A stretch of DNA of 64,000 bases from CAVQBJ01 sp963724405 (GCA_963724405.1 CAVRUQ010000006.1:1-64000); one strand, 5' to 3'. Shown: positions 8,176-19,326, counted from the stretch's first letter. Program-made: numbers and translations. Notes: a model not told the origin generated them from the letters alone.

Positions 8176-9278
8176 CGACCGCCGCCGCCCGGCCGCTCGC
8201 GGCCACGGACTACGGGCGCGCGTCCCGGCGCGCGCGAGCCCGGCGCCTTCCCCTCCGCGCCGGCCGCTGGCTGGCCGGGTCGCTGGTGGTGATCCTGGCT
8301 GTGCTGACCGTGACCTTCCTCGTCACGCGGGTGTTCGCCCCCGATCCCACCAGCCTGTACCTGGGCTCGGCGGGCAACGGCTTCACGAGCCCGGCGGCGG
8401 AGGCCGCGGCGCGGGCCAAGATCCACGCGGCGCTCGGCCTGAACGGGTCGCTGCTGCAGCAGTACGGCCGCTTCCTCTCGCAGACGGCCCAGGGGAACCT
8501 CGGCGTGTCCTTCCAGACCGGGCGCCCGGTGCGATCCGACCTCTTGGACCGCCTGCCCGCGACCCTCGAGCTCGCCTTCTACTCGCTGATCGTGGGGCTG
8601 TCGGTCGGCATGGTCGGTGGCGTGTTCGCGGCGGTCCGGCACGAGCGCTGGTTCGACCGCGGCAGTCGCTTCTTCGCGATCGGGTTCCTGGCGATGCCCC
8701 AGTTCTGGATCGGGCTGATGCTGCTCTGGGTGTTCTTCACCGAGCTGCACTGGCTCCCGGGCCCGGTCGGGCGGCTCCCTCTGGGCACGCCGGCGCCGCC
8801 GAGCGTCACCGGCTTCTACACGGTCGACGCGGTGCTGGCCGGGCAGTGGTCGACGGCCTGGCAGGCCGGCGCGCAGCTCGTGCTGCCGGTCATCACGCTC
8901 GGCCTCGGCCTCGCCGCGCCGGTCTACAAGGTGGTGCGCACCTCGATGCTCGAGGCGCTGACCTCCGATTACGTGCGCACGGCACGTGCCCTCGGGTTCG
9001 GTCGCCGGCGCATCTGGTTCGCGTACGCGCTCAAGAACGGCCTGCTGCCCGTCGTCACGATCCTGCCGGGCATCCTCGGCTACACGCTGGCCGGCTCGGT
9101 GCTGGTCGAGGGCATCTTCAGCTGGCCCGGGGTGGGCAACTACGCGCTGCGAGCGATCCAGGCCTCGGACTTCCCGGCGATCCAGGGGTTCGTGCTCTAC
9201 TCGGCGATCCTGTACGTCCTCGTCTACGAGGCGATGAACGCCATCTACGTCGTCATCGATCCCCGGGTGCGGCCGTGA
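8172..9278 (+). CDS. ABC transporter permease, DppB/OppB type
   Basis: 368 residues. The first membrane helix is at about 35-55 (SLVVILAVLTVTFLVTRVF), followed by the extracytoplasmic loop typical of DppB and five C-terminal helices. The EAA-type cytoplasmic loop (SDYVRTARALGFG) contacts the ATPase. GTG 8172 overlaps the preceding stop as GTGA. With the next gene it forms the membrane channel of a peptide/nickel/opine-family importer; in this operon the cargo is likely a ureide or related nitrogen compound (inference). Confidence 0.9.
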   Translation: MTTAAARPLAATDYGRASRRARARRLPLRAGRWLAGSLVVILAVLTVTFLVTRVFAPDPTSLYLGSAGNGFTSPAAEAAARAKIHAALGLNGSLLQQYGRFLSQTAQGNLGVSFQTGRPVRSDLLDRLPATLELAFYSLIVGLSVGMVGGVFAAVRHERWFDRGSRFFAIGFLAMPQFWIGLMLLWVFFTELHWLPGPVGRLPLGTPAPPSVTGFYTVDAVLAGQWSTAWQAGAQLVLPVITLGLGLAAPVYKVVRTSMLEALTSDYVRTARALGFGRRRIWFAYALKNGLLPVVTILPGILGYTLAGSVLVEGIFSWPGVGNYALRAIQASDFPAIQGFVLYSAILYVLVYEAMNAIYVVIDPRVRP

Positions 9279-10144
9279 GCGTCTCCGGTCCGGCACCCAT
9301 CGCCGTTTCCGCGCGCCCGCTCGCGGGCCTGCGCAACCGCTCGATCTCGCTGCGCCTCGGCCTCGCCATCGTCGCGTTCTTCGGACTGATGGCGATCGTG
9401 TCCCTCATCTGGACGCCGTACCCGCCGGACGCCCAAGCCACGGGCGGCTTCTCGGCGCCCCCGAACTCCGCCCACCTGTTCGGCACCGATGCCACCGGCG
9501 GCGACATCTTCTCCAGAACACTCGCCGCGACGACCACCGACGTCGGCATCACGGTCGCCGTGATCGCGATCGCCCTGATCGTCGGGACCCTGTGGGGCTC
9601 GCTGATGGGCTTCAATGGTGGCTGGCTCGACTCCCTGACGCTGCGCGTGCTGCAGGTCTTGCAATCCTTCCCCGCGCTGCTGCTGGCGATGCTCGTCCTG
9701 TCGACGATCGGCCGCGGCCTGCTCCCGGTCATCCTCGTGGTCGCGCTGATCCCGCTCCCCGACTACATCCGGCTGGCTCGCGCCGAGATCCTGACCAAGA
9801 AGAACTGGCAGTTCGCCGAGGCCGCCAGGATGATCGGGCACCGCCCGCACGCCGTGCTGTTCCGCCACCTGGTCCCGAACAGCACGCGGCCGCTCTTCGC
9901 CTACGCCGCCGTCAACGCGTCGTGGGTGGTGGCCACCGTCGGCGCGCTCGGGTTCCTCGGGCTCGGCATCCAGCCCGGATCGGCCGAATGGGGCTCGATG
10001 ATCGCCGGCGGGCAGAGCGGGATCGTCACGGGCCAGTGGTGGATCTCCTTCTTCCCGGGCCTCGCCATCTTCCTACTGGCCGCCGCGCTGCACCTCATCG
10101 GCGACGGCATCTCCGACGACGACCTCGTGCGCCGTGGTCACTGA
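9275..10144 (+). CDS. ABC transporter permease, DppC/OppC type
   Basis: 289 residues from GTG 9275, which overlaps the dppB-like stop as GTGA; the open frame upstream of this point is antisense-free shadow. It has the DppC N-terminal helix (LRLGLAIVAFFGLMAIVSLIW), the FGTDATGGDIFSRTL signature of this subunit, and the EAA loop KNWQFAEAARMIGH. It pairs with the DppB-type subunit. Confidence 0.9.
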   Translation: MSVSGPAPIAVSARPLAGLRNRSISLRLGLAIVAFFGLMAIVSLIWTPYPPDAQATGGFSAPPNSAHLFGTDATGGDIFSRTLAATTTDVGITVAVIAIALIVGTLWGSLMGFNGGWLDSLTLRVLQVLQSFPALLLAMLVLSTIGRGLLPVILVVALIPLPDYIRLARAEILTKKNWQFAEAARMIGHRPHAVLFRHLVPNSTRPLFAYAAVNASWVVATVGALGFLGLGIQPGSAEWGSMIAGGQSGIVTGQWWISFFPGLAIFLLAAALHLIGDGISDDDLVRRGH

Positions 10145-10145
10145 C

Positions 10146-10988
10146 ATGGTGACCGCACCCGAGGTCCGCCCGTCACCGTCGCCCGCCGGCGGCGACATCC
10201 TCGCGATCTCGGACCTCAGCGGGGGGTTCCTCACCCCGTCCGGCGCGTACACGCCGGTCCTCGACGGGGTCACGTTCGGCGTGCCCCGCGGGACGATGAC
10301 CGCGATCGTCGGGGAGACCGGCAGCGGCAAGTCGCTGACGATGCTCTCCGTCCTCGGCCTCACGCCCCGCACCTTCCGGCGCAGCGGCGGCACCGTGACC
10401 TTCGAAGGCCGGCCACTGGCGAGCGACGACGAGACCGTCATGCGCGCTGTCCGCGGCTCGCGCATCGCGATCGTCTTCCAGAACTCCCGCGCGGCCCTGA
10501 ACCCGGTGTTCACGGTGGGGACGCAGCTCGCCGACGTCTGCCGACTGCACCGCGGTGTCTCGAAGAAGGAGGCACGGTCTCTTGCGCAAGACCTGCTCGC
10601 CAGCGTCTACGTATCGGAACCCGGCCGTCGGCTGCACCAGTACCCGCATGAGCTCTCCGGCGGCACGGCGCAGCGGGTGCAGATCGCGCTGGCGCTGGCC
10701 TGTCAGCCGACCCTGCTCGTCCTCGACGAGCCGACCACCGGCCTCGACGTGACGATCCAGGCCGACATCCTCGACCTGATCGTCGAGGTCGCACGCGAGC
10801 GGGCCATGACGACGTGCCTGATCACCCACGATCTCGGGGTCGTCGCCCAGACCTGTGACCACGTCGTCGTGATGCGCTCCGGACGGGTGCGCGAGGTCGG
10901 CACGACCGAGCAGGTCATGACGGCGCCGGCCGATCCGTATACTGCGGAGCTGCTGTCCTCCAGCCGGATCGACGGGGCGCAGCGATGA
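10146..10988 (+). CDS. ABC transporter ATPase, DppD/OppD type
   Basis: 280 residues from ATG 10146 (an in-frame GTG at 10134 would overlap dppC by 11 bp). Walker A is GETGSGKS, the signature LSGGTAQR, and Walker B LLVLDEPTTGLD, followed by the switch His in LITHDLG. It energises the importer. The usual C-terminal oligopeptide (HPY) extension is short here, the protein ending soon after DPYTAELL. The stop overlaps the next start as ATGA. Confidence 0.9.
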   Translation: MVTAPEVRPSPSPAGGDILAISDLSGGFLTPSGAYTPVLDGVTFGVPRGTMTAIVGETGSGKSLTMLSVLGLTPRTFRRSGGTVTFEGRPLASDDETVMRAVRGSRIAIVFQNSRAALNPVFTVGTQLADVCRLHRGVSKKEARSLAQDLLASVYVSEPGRRLHQYPHELSGGTAQRVQIALALACQPTLLVLDEPTTGLDVTIQADILDLIVEVARERAMTTCLITHDLGVVAQTCDHVVVMRSGRVREVGTTEQVMTAPADPYTAELLSSSRIDGAQR

Positions 10989-11974
10989 CCGAGCCGATGC
11001 TGCGGGTCTCCGGGCTGGTCAAGCGCTTCCCCCTGCGCGGGCATGGCCGCGGTCACACGCTCACCGCGGTCGACGGCGTGGACCTGGAGATCCACACGGG
11101 CGAGACGGTCGCGCTGATCGGCGAGAGCGGATCGGGCAAGTCGACCGTCGCGCGCTGCATCGCACGGCTCGTGGAGCCGACGAGCGGAGCGATCGTGCTC
11201 GACGGTCACGACCTGACCGCCACCCGCAGGCGTTCGGTGTGGCGGCACTACGGCGATCTGCAGATGGTCTTCCAGGATCCGCCGGCTTCGCTCAATCCGC
11301 GGATGACCGTCCGGCAGACGATCGAGGAGCCGCTGCGCCTGCACACGAGTCTCGGCCGCGACGCGCGAATGAGTGCGGTCGAGGATCTGCTGCGGCAGGT
11401 CGGGCTCCGTCCGGAACTGGCCGACCGCTACCCGCGACAGCTGAGCGGCGGCGAGTGTCAGCGCGTGGCGATCGCCCGCGCGCTCGCGGTCGAGCCCAAG
11501 CTGCTGCTCCTGGACGAGCCGACGGCGTCGCTCGACGTCTCCGTCCGCGGTCAGATCCTCGAGCTCCTGCAGCGCCTGCAGGCCGAGCGCGATCTCGCCT
11601 ACCTGTTCATCAGTCACGACCTCGTGGTGGTGCGCCACATCGCCGACCGCGTGCTGGTCATGTACCTCGGCACGGTCGTCGAGGAGGGAACCGCCGAGGA
11701 GGTGTTCGACTCGCCCACCCATCCGTACACGCAGGCGCTGCTGACCGCCGCGCCGGTCCCCGAGTACGGGCACCGTCCTCGCCGCCTGCGGCTGCGCGGC
11801 GAGATTCCCAGCCCGACGAACCTCCCCCCCGGCTGCCGCCTGGCCGCCCGCTGCCCGATGGCGATCGCGTCGTGCTCGGTCACGCCCCCGGACGCCATCG
11901 CGATCTCCCCCTCTCACTCCGCACGATGCCCGGTGGTAGCCGAAGCACGGCACGTTGGCGCCCCGATGGTCTGA
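10985..11974 (+). CDS. ABC transporter ATPase, DppF/OppF type
   Basis: 329 residues with Walker A GESGSGKST, signature LSGGECQR, Walker B LLLLDEPTASLD and switch LFISHDL. The C-terminus carries the oligopeptide-transporter domain with the Cys-bearing segment PPGCRLAARCP. It is the second nucleotide-binding subunit, coupled to the previous gene by ATGA. Confidence 0.9.
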   Translation: MTEPMLRVSGLVKRFPLRGHGRGHTLTAVDGVDLEIHTGETVALIGESGSGKSTVARCIARLVEPTSGAIVLDGHDLTATRRRSVWRHYGDLQMVFQDPPASLNPRMTVRQTIEEPLRLHTSLGRDARMSAVEDLLRQVGLRPELADRYPRQLSGGECQRVAIARALAVEPKLLLLDEPTASLDVSVRGQILELLQRLQAERDLAYLFISHDLVVVRHIADRVLVMYLGTVVEEGTAEEVFDSPTHPYTQALLTAAPVPEYGHRPRRLRLRGEIPSPTNLPPGCRLAARCPMAIASCSVTPPDAIAISPSHSARCPVVAEARHVGAPMV

Positions 11975-12022
11975 GCGCGACCGCAGTCACCCTTCCGTCC
12001 GCAAAGAAAGGAAGCCGTAACC

Positions 12023-13753
12023 ATGTCGCCTCCCAAGCGCGCCCGCTGGCGTGCCCTGACGCTCTGCCTCGTGACCGCGCTCTGCGTACCCGCAATCACC
12101 GCCTGCGGGTCGTCATCACCATCCACACCAAGCAGTTCGGCCAGCAGCACGGCGCCGGCAGGCGCCAGCACCACGGCGCTGATCACGACGGCGTGGCCGG
12201 CCGACGTCACCAGCCTCGATCCGGCGAACCTCTCCACCGACCAGGATCACGCCCTGTCGCGCAACATCTACCAGACGCTTGCGCTGCCGGCCCTCGTCAC
12301 CCAGCCCAACGGCACCCTGAAGGTCAACGGCTCGCAGGTCAAGCCGTACCTCGCCACGTCGTGGACGGTGGGTGCGAACTCGATCACCTATCACCTGCGC
12401 AGCGGCGTGCACTTCTATCCGAGCGGTAACCCGCTCACGGCCGCGGACGTCAAGTTCAGCCTCGACCGGATCTTCGCGACTCCGGGCGCCGGCGATCTGC
12501 AGTCCAACGGGGTGCAGAGCCCGAGCGCCATCACAGTGATCAATCCGCAGACGGTCAAGATCGTGTTCACGGCGAAGACCGGTGCGCCGCTGCCGGTCAC
12601 CGCGACGCAGCTGTTCATGTTCAGCCAGCACTTCACCGGGATCGTCGACTCGAAGACCACGCTCGCCCATGCGACGGCGTCCGACAAGTACGCGGCCAAC
12701 TGGCTGCGCCTGAACGCCGCGGGCAGCGGGCCCTACTACATAGCGGCCCGGAGCCCCGGAGTCAGCCTGACGCTCAAGCCGGTGCCGAACAGCTGGCTGC
12801 CCGCGCCCAACTACAAGGAGGTCGACATCCAGATCACCTCCGGCAGCATCTCGTCGCTCATGGGGAGCGGTTCGATCAACCTCGCCGACACCGGCATGAC
12901 CAACGAGCAGATCAACAACCTCGCCGGTGCGGGCAAGACGGTGGTCTGGCAGGACACGGGCAACTTCGACATGTTCGCCATCACGGCGGCCCCGGCCTCG
13001 CAGGTCGGGCCGCTCGGCAATGTGCAGGTGCGCCAGGCGATGGCCTACGTGATGCCGTACGACCAGATCGTCAAGAACGTGATCTTCGACCGCGGCGAGC
13101 GCGCGGGCAGCATCGTCGTCCCGAGCGCACCCGAGTACACGCCGGCGTGGATGCAGTACACGACGAACGTCGCGAAGGCGAAGGCCCTGATGGCCGCAGC
13201 CGGCAACCCGAAGATCAACGTGCCGCTGTACTACCTGCAGACCGACGTCGACCAGACGAACACGGCGATTCTCGTCAAGGCGGCCCTCGAGCAGATCGGG
13301 ATCACGCCGACGCTAACGCCCGAGACGCAGGCGGGTCTCTTCGACGTCGTGGACGCCCGGTCCTCGCCGGCCAGCGGCGCGAAGATCGGCCCGCCCGGCC
13401 TGGAGCTGTTCAACTGGTCCGGGTTCACGGACGACCCCTCGATCGTCATCGGCTACTGGGCGACCGAGGGCGGCATCAACAACTACGCGCTGTACTCCAA
13501 CCCGACGGTGAACGCGATCAACGCCAAGTGGGCGTCGCAGCCGACATCGCCGGCCAGGACCGCCGCGTGGCAGAAGGCGCAGCAGATCATCGCGGCCGAC
13601 GCGCCGTACATCCCGATCGCCTACACCGGGGCGGTCACGGTGACCGACCCGGGCATCTCGGGCGTGTCGTTCTCGCCGGGCGGGTCCAGCCGCTACTGGA
13701 CCCTGCACCCCACGGGGACGACATCGAGCATCGACGCGCAGCTGTTCCAGTAG
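12023..13753 (+). CDS. Lipoprotein solute-binding protein, SBP_bac_5 (DppA/OppA) family
   Basis: 576 residues. A lipoprotein signal peptide ends with ITAC, so Cys28 is the lipidated residue, followed by a Ser/Thr/Pro-rich tether. The rest fits family 5 (TAWPADVTSLDPANL, GLELFNWSGFTDDP, ending with SSRYWTLHPTG). AAAGGAA lies about 10 nt before ATG 12023. This is the extracytoplasmic receptor of the importer encoded just upstream; its ligand is probably a ureide, hydantoin or small peptide by context. A strong hairpin follows at 13784-13814. Confidence 0.9.
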   Translation: MSPPKRARWRALTLCLVTALCVPAITACGSSSPSTPSSSASSTAPAGASTTALITTAWPADVTSLDPANLSTDQDHALSRNIYQTLALPALVTQPNGTLKVNGSQVKPYLATSWTVGANSITYHLRSGVHFYPSGNPLTAADVKFSLDRIFATPGAGDLQSNGVQSPSAITVINPQTVKIVFTAKTGAPLPVTATQLFMFSQHFTGIVDSKTTLAHATASDKYAANWLRLNAAGSGPYYIAARSPGVSLTLKPVPNSWLPAPNYKEVDIQITSGSISSLMGSGSINLADTGMTNEQINNLAGAGKTVVWQDTGNFDMFAITAAPASQVGPLGNVQVRQAMAYVMPYDQIVKNVIFDRGERAGSIVVPSAPEYTPAWMQYTTNVAKAKALMAAAGNPKINVPLYYLQTDVDQTNTAILVKAALEQIGITPTLTPETQAGLFDVVDARSSPASGAKIGPPGLELFNWSGFTDDPSIVIGYWATEGGINNYALYSNPTVNAINAKWASQPTSPARTAAWQKAQQIIAADAPYIPIAYTGAVTVTDPGISGVSFSPGGSSRYWTLHPTGTTSSIDAQLFQ

Positions 13754-13783
13754 CCCAGCGGTTCCAGTAGCGGATCGCGTGCC

Positions 13784-13814
13784 GGCGGTCCGGGCCATTG
13801 TGGCCCGGACCGCC
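13784..13814 (+). terminator. 14-bp perfect GC-rich hairpin (terminator or attenuator)
   Basis: A 14-bp perfect stem (13784-13797 with 13801-13814) closes a 3-nt TTG loop, 30 bp after the binding-protein stop. There is no T-tract, so it may act as partial terminator, mRNA stabiliser or attenuator separating the transporter from allE. Confidence 0.6.
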
Positions 13815-13850
13815 CGTGCGACAACACGACGCCGTGAGAGGGAGGTTGGT

Positions 13851-14594
13851 GTGCATACCGTTGCGCAGTCGCGCGGGCGGCGACGTTCCAGCTATCACCT
13901 GCTGACCCCGCCGAACCGGTATCCGAGCCGGCTGGCCGGGTGGTCGGAGACGACCGTCTTCAAGCTGGCCACGCCCAGGACGGGGACGGCACGGTTCGGG
14001 CAGTACCTGCTCGAACTGGCGCCCGGCGGCGGCAGCGGGGGGCCGGTCGACGAGGGTCTGGAGCACTTCGCGCTGGTGCTGTCCGGCGAGCCGGTGCTGG
14101 ACGGTGCGCCGGCGCCTGAAGGGTCCTACGTCTACGTCCCCGCGGGCGCCGGGATCTCGGCGACCAACCCGGGCTCGGCGTCGGGCGCGCCGGCCCGCAT
14201 CATGTGGATCAAGCGCCGCTACGAGCCGGCGCCGGGCCTTCCCGCGCCCGGCGCGGTGCGCGGCGAGATCGCTGCGCTCGCCGCCGAGCAGACCCCATCC
14301 GGCCTGCTGCGCCGCGAACTCCTTCCGCCGGACGATCCCGCGTTGGACTTCAACGTCAGCCTCATGACGTTCCCGCCCGGTGCGGCCCTCGCCCAGGTCG
14401 AGGTGCACGACGAGGAGCACGGCCTGTACATCACCGAGGGCGCTGGCGTGTACCACCTCGATGGCGACGACCACGAGGTCGGCGCCGGCGACTTCATCTA
14501 CATGGCGCCCTACTGCCCGCAGTTCTTCCGGCCGCACGGCGTGCAGGATGCGCAGTACCTCCTCTACAAGGACGTCTTCCGCGATGGCTTCTGA
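13851..14594 (+). CDS. allE: (S)-ureidoglycine aminohydrolase, bicupin
   Basis: 247 residues from GTG 13851, chosen because AGGGAGG ends 6 nt upstream; longer in-frame starts run into the hairpin. Two cupin domains are visible. The C-terminal one ends YMAPYCPQFF and YLLYKDVFRDGF, which is diagnostic for AllE/YlbA. The enzyme releases ammonia from (S)-ureidoglycine to give (S)-ureidoglycolate, using Mn in the second cupin (EVHDEEHGLYITEG supplies the ligands). It acts directly after AllC. The overlapping downstream frame begins at 14584. Confidence 0.9.
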   Translation: MHTVAQSRGRRRSSYHLLTPPNRYPSRLAGWSETTVFKLATPRTGTARFGQYLLELAPGGGSGGPVDEGLEHFALVLSGEPVLDGAPAPEGSYVYVPAGAGISATNPGSASGAPARIMWIKRRYEPAPGLPAPGAVRGEIAALAAEQTPSGLLRRELLPPDDPALDFNVSLMTFPPGAALAQVEVHDEEHGLYITEGAGVYHLDGDDHEVGAGDFIYMAPYCPQFFRPHGVQDAQYLLYKDVFRDGF

Positions 14595-14942
14595 CGAGCG
14601 GGGCGTCAAGCCGGGCATGCGTGTCCGGTTGATCAACCCGAACACCACCGCCTCGATGACCGCGGCCATGGTCCGCTCGGCGCAGGCCGTCGAGCAGGAC
14701 GCCGAGCCGATCGGAGCCACCGCCCGGAACGGCGTCCCGGCGATCGACGGCCACGGCGACGTTCTCTGCCTGGGCTGCGGCGGCCTGATCGGGCTGCGCG
14801 AGCGGCTCGAGCGCCAACTCGGCGTGCCGGTCGTCGAGGCCGTTCCGGTGGCGATGGCAATCCTCTGCGGGCTCATCCGTGCCGGACTTCGCACGTCCAA
14901 GGCCCGCGGCTTCAGTACGACCCTCTCAAAGGAGACTCCCTG

Positions 14943-14943
<1 letters not shown>
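14584..14943 (+). pseudogene. Hydantoin/Asp-Glu racemase remnant with internal deletion
   Basis: 119 residues. The N-terminus MRVRLINPNTTASMTAAM is that of the hydantoin racemase (HyuE) family, and the C-terminus LCLGCGGLIGL...VPVVEAVPVAMAILC...GLRTSK is the family's end. The family is usually about 240 residues: roughly 110 central residues, including the first catalytic Cys (the ACFGDPG motif), are missing in frame, while the second Cys remains. It is therefore probably inactive as a two-cysteine racemase. ATG 14584 overlaps allE; ATG 14617 (MRVRL) matches the usual family start. Its TGA overlaps the aceB ATG by one base, so it may now serve mainly for translational coupling. Confidence 0.75.
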
Positions 14944-16502
<1,559 letters not shown>

Positions 16503-16541
16503 CGCCGTCACCAATGTGGATTGCGCCGCCGGCGGTCTAGC

Positions 16542-16640
16542 GAGGACGTCGAACAGAACGCGCACATCGATCTGCTGCGCTCCACGGGCAAGCCCGGGCC
16601 CGGGCCGGCGGTCGAAGATATCGTCCGCATCGCGATCTGA
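16542..16640 (+). pseudogene. hicB antitoxin C-terminal remnant
   Basis: The frame from 16542 reads EDVEQNAHIDLLRSTGKPGPGPAVEDIVRIAI and stops at 16638-16640. It aligns with the C-terminus of the intact hicB at 33131-33343 (EDVERNAREAVAAHINLLRSAGKP...VEDVGRIAV) with a small internal deletion. Upstream hicB coding and any hicA are missing. It lies directly after aceB and marks the left edge of the putative island. Confidence 0.7.
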
Positions 16641-17226
16641 CGCAAAAGCAAGCACGCCGACAGCATGACCGGCGTGCAACAGGCCTTGTCCTCGCGCCGG
16701 CGAACAGAGGGTCCCGAAAAAGGTCCCGAACTCCCGGAACCTGAGCGCACTTCGGCGCACCTCAGAGAACCGAAAGTGCTGCCAATCGACCTGCGAGCAC
16801 GAACACCTAGCGATCTTTTAATCCGGCGGGCTGGGTTCGAGTCCCAGGCCGCGTACTGCTGGAGGCAAGGCCTGCTCATGGGCATGTTCTAACGCCGCGG
16901 TGCGGGCCCGGTCTGGCAAGAATGTCCCGAGAATGTTCCGGAGGTCGTTGATCTCGGCTCTCTCGGCGACCACCACGAGTGTCCGGCGACGCGCCGGGTG
17001 CGTGACATCTTCCGGATGCGCGCGACCTCGGTTGAGGTCTTCGACGTCGTCGGCCATGGTCGCCGGGAGACCAGCGGCAGGTCGCCGGGCGGGTGGGAGA
17101 AACGAACGCGAAAGGGAGGGCCTCGAATTCTGCCGGGGCTCGGGCCGAAACGACCACCGTGCCAGGCTGTAAACCAGCTGCTGATGTGCGGGCTGGCTCG
17201 GCTCCGCAGGCGCCGCCCGGCGCGAC
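16641..17226. other. Intergenic left junction of the putative island
   Basis: No gene is supported. From about 16,700 to 16,857 the DNA is recognisably homologous, but diverged, to 33,440-33,600. It includes two close copies of a GGTCCCGAA-type word near 16,715-16,735, then a tRNA-3'-half-like segment. From 16,860 to 17,226 nothing recognisable is seen. Confidence 0.5.
16826..16857 (+). repeat. 32-bp direct repeat, tRNA T-arm-like (att-like), left copy
   Basis: Exact 32-bp match to 33569-33600. It contains a tRNA T-arm (stem CTGGG / CCCAG around loop TTCGAGT) followed by a 7-nt acceptor-like strand. A lysine-anticodon-like loop CTTTTAA precedes it. No 5' half of a tRNA is present, so it is a tRNA fragment as left by integrases that recombine within tRNA 3' ends. 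Confidence 0.65.
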
Positions 17227-19326
17227 CTAATCCGAGATCACGGTAGGCGACGACGCGTGCGCGGGACGAGGCGGCCGCTCGTCGTCCGAGGCGGCGGCCG
17301 TGACGCTGCCCAGGGCCTCGGCGCAGGCATGAGCGAGCTCCCCTGCGCTCTTGAATCGCGCAGCCGCGCTCTTCGCCAAGCCGCGCGCGATGACGGCGTC
17401 AATCGCCGCGCCCAGCTGTGGGCGCACGCTGCTCGGTGCGGGAGGCGTGGCGTTCACCTGCGCCCATAGCTTCGCCGCGTCGTTCTCACGCGGGAACGGC
17501 ACCATGCCCGTGAGGCACTGATAGAGCACCCCCGCCAACGCGTAGATGTCAGCGCTCGCGGTCACGGGCTCGCCGCGAATCTGCTCCGGCGCGAGGTAGT
17601 CGAGCGTGCCGACCCAGTTGCCCGTCGCGGTGACACCATCGACGGCGCCGACCTGCTTGGCGACGCCGAAGTCGGTGAGGTAGAGGTGCTCCCGTGCGTC
17701 AACCGTGAGCAGGACGTTGGCCGGCTTGACGTCGCGGTGGACAAGGCCGTGGACGTGGGCGGCGTCGAGCGCGCCCGCGAGCTGCCCGATCAGCCGCGTG
17801 GTCCTTCGGGGCTCGAGCGCGCCGTCATGTGCGAGCAGCTGCCCGAGGTCGGTCCCGTCGACCAGGCGCATCGAGATGAACAGCAGGCCGTCGTCGTCGC
17901 CGGCCTCGTACACGGGAATCACGTTGGGATGCTCGATCGAGGCGGCGAGCCGGGACTCGAGCTCGAAGCGGTTGCGGAACACCGGGTCCTGCGCGCGCTC
18001 GGCGGCGATCAGCTTGAGCGCGACGGTGCGGTCGAGGGCGAGCTGATTCGCGCGGTACACGACGCCCATGCCGCCGCGCCCGAGCGCCGAGTCGATCCTG
18101 TATCCGGCGATGATCGCTGTCGGCTCGAGGACTCGCGTGCCGGTCGGCCGTAGAACGTCGTCGACGATCGCGGCCGAGTTGGCCGCGAACAGCTTGCGCA
18201 ACCTGTCGCGCTCTCGGCTCTCGGCCCACATGCTCACGAGCACCGTGCCGCCTGTTGCGAGCAGCAGCGAGAAGGCAGGGTCGCTGTAGTCGAGCAGCGT
18301 GCCCGAGTTGAAGGCGAGCTGGGTGGCGAGCGTCCACAGCAGGAGCACGGCGATCGCGGCCAGCGACACGCCGAGGGTCTCCAGGCGCATTCCCGCCACG
18401 CAGACCAGGAGCGCGAGCAGCAGGATCAGCAGCAGCGTCACCCAATTCGACGCGTCGCGCAACGGCACGCCGCGCAGCACCGTCGCCGTCTCGTTTGCGA
18501 GCACCTCCGGACCGGGCATCGGGTCATCGCCGCCCGACATCGGGGTCTGGTGGAGGTCCTGCAGACTGGGCGACGAGGTGCCGACGATCACGATCTTGCC
18601 CTCGAACATGCTGCGCGGGAAGTCACCGTTGAACACGCGCGAGTAGGAAATCGAGGAAACCGTGCCCGGCGGCCCCGCGAAGTCGATCGGCACGGGCGTC
18701 GTCGCGCCGCCGAACAGCGAAGCCGGCACGGGACGCCCGGTCGCGGCCTCCGTGACGACGACGGGGAACGTCTCCAGGCCGCTGAACGAGTACTGCATTC
18801 GGCGGATGACGCCGTCCGTGTCCGTGATCTGGCTCGTGTCGGCGGCGCGCGCGTCCACCTCTCGTAGCACCTGGTCGCCGCCGAGTACGTCGGTCGTGCC
18901 GTGCGGGCCGACGTCGATCGTGCTCAGCACCATGTTGCCGGCGCGCGCGATCGCCTCGATGTAGGCGTTGTCGTCCTCGACGCTGTAGCTGCGCTCCGTC
19001 GACTGTAGGTCGAGCGCGATCACCTTCGCTCCGGCGCGGTGCAGCGCATCGATGACCCTGGCGTGGTAGCTGCGTGGGAACGGCCACTGGTCGGGCCGGC
19101 CTTGGTTGTTGAAGTCGCTGAACGTGTTGTCGTCTATGAGCACGAGCACGACGCCGGCGGTACGGCGGTGGTCGGTGCCGCGCACCTGGTAGCGCGCATC
19201 GATCGTGATCTGCTCGGGGCGGCGCAGCAGGTGGGCACTGCGAGCGAGCGTCGCGAGTCCGGCCGCGATAAGTGCGACGCCGAGCAGGAGGAGGGCACGG
19301 TGTCGCTGCCCGAGAGCGCGGCGCAT
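17227..19326 (-). CDS. CHASE2-domain transmembrane Ser/Thr protein kinase
   Basis: 699 residues from ATG 19326 (an in-frame TTG at 19431 would add 35 residues of low-complexity sequence). Order: one membrane helix (about 11-30), an extracytoplasmic CHASE2 sensor (about 38-300; VIDALHRAGAKVIALDL), three membrane helices (about 295-370), then a cytoplasmic Hanks kinase (about 408-665). The kinase is complete: GRGGMGVVY loop, Lys438 (ALKLI), HGLVHRDVKPANVLL, LTDFGVAK and GTLDYLAPEQI. The topology is inverted relative to PASTA kinases: sensor first, kinase last. It is expected to phosphorylate Thr on partners with FHA domains; an FHA protein is encoded at 23485. Ligand unknown. Confidence 0.9.
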   Translation of the reverse strand: MRRALGQRHRALLLLGVALIAAGLATLARSAHLLRRPEQITIDARYQVRGTDHRRTAGVVLVLIDDNTFSDFNNQGRPDQWPFPRSYHARVIDALHRAGAKVIALDLQSTERSYSVEDDNAYIEAIARAGNMVLSTIDVGPHGTTDVLGGDQVLREVDARAADTSQITDTDGVIRRMQYSFSGLETFPVVVTEAATGRPVPASLFGGATTPVPIDFAGPPGTVSSISYSRVFNGDFPRSMFEGKIVIVGTSSPSLQDLHQTPMSGGDDPMPGPEVLANETATVLRGVPLRDASNWVTLLLILLLALLVCVAGMRLETLGVSLAAIAVLLLWTLATQLAFNSGTLLDYSDPAFSLLLATGGTVLVSMWAESRERDRLRKLFAANSAAIVDDVLRPTGTRVLEPTAIIAGYRIDSALGRGGMGVVYRANQLALDRTVALKLIAAERAQDPVFRNRFELESRLAASIEHPNVIPVYEAGDDDGLLFISMRLVDGTDLGQLLAHDGALEPRRTTRLIGQLAGALDAAHVHGLVHRDVKPANVLLTVDAREHLYLTDFGVAKQVGAVDGVTATGNWVGTLDYLAPEQIRGEPVTASADIYALAGVLYQCLTGMVPFPRENDAAKLWAQVNATPPAPSSVRPQLGAAIDAVIARGLAKSAAARFKSAGELAHACAEALGSVTAAASDDERPPRPAHASSPTVISD

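Noticed and set aside
8120..9274. Long frame continuing upstream of the DppC-type permease
   Set aside because: The frame is open by GC bias over the DppB gene; the DppC protein starts at GTG 9275 with the usual GTGA overlap.
16821..16857. A complete tRNA gene at the T-arm sequences (also at 33564-33600)
   Set aside because: Only the T-arm, an acceptor-like strand and a poor anticodon-like loop exist; no D-arm or 5' acceptor strand is found upstream, and the anticodon stem does not pair.
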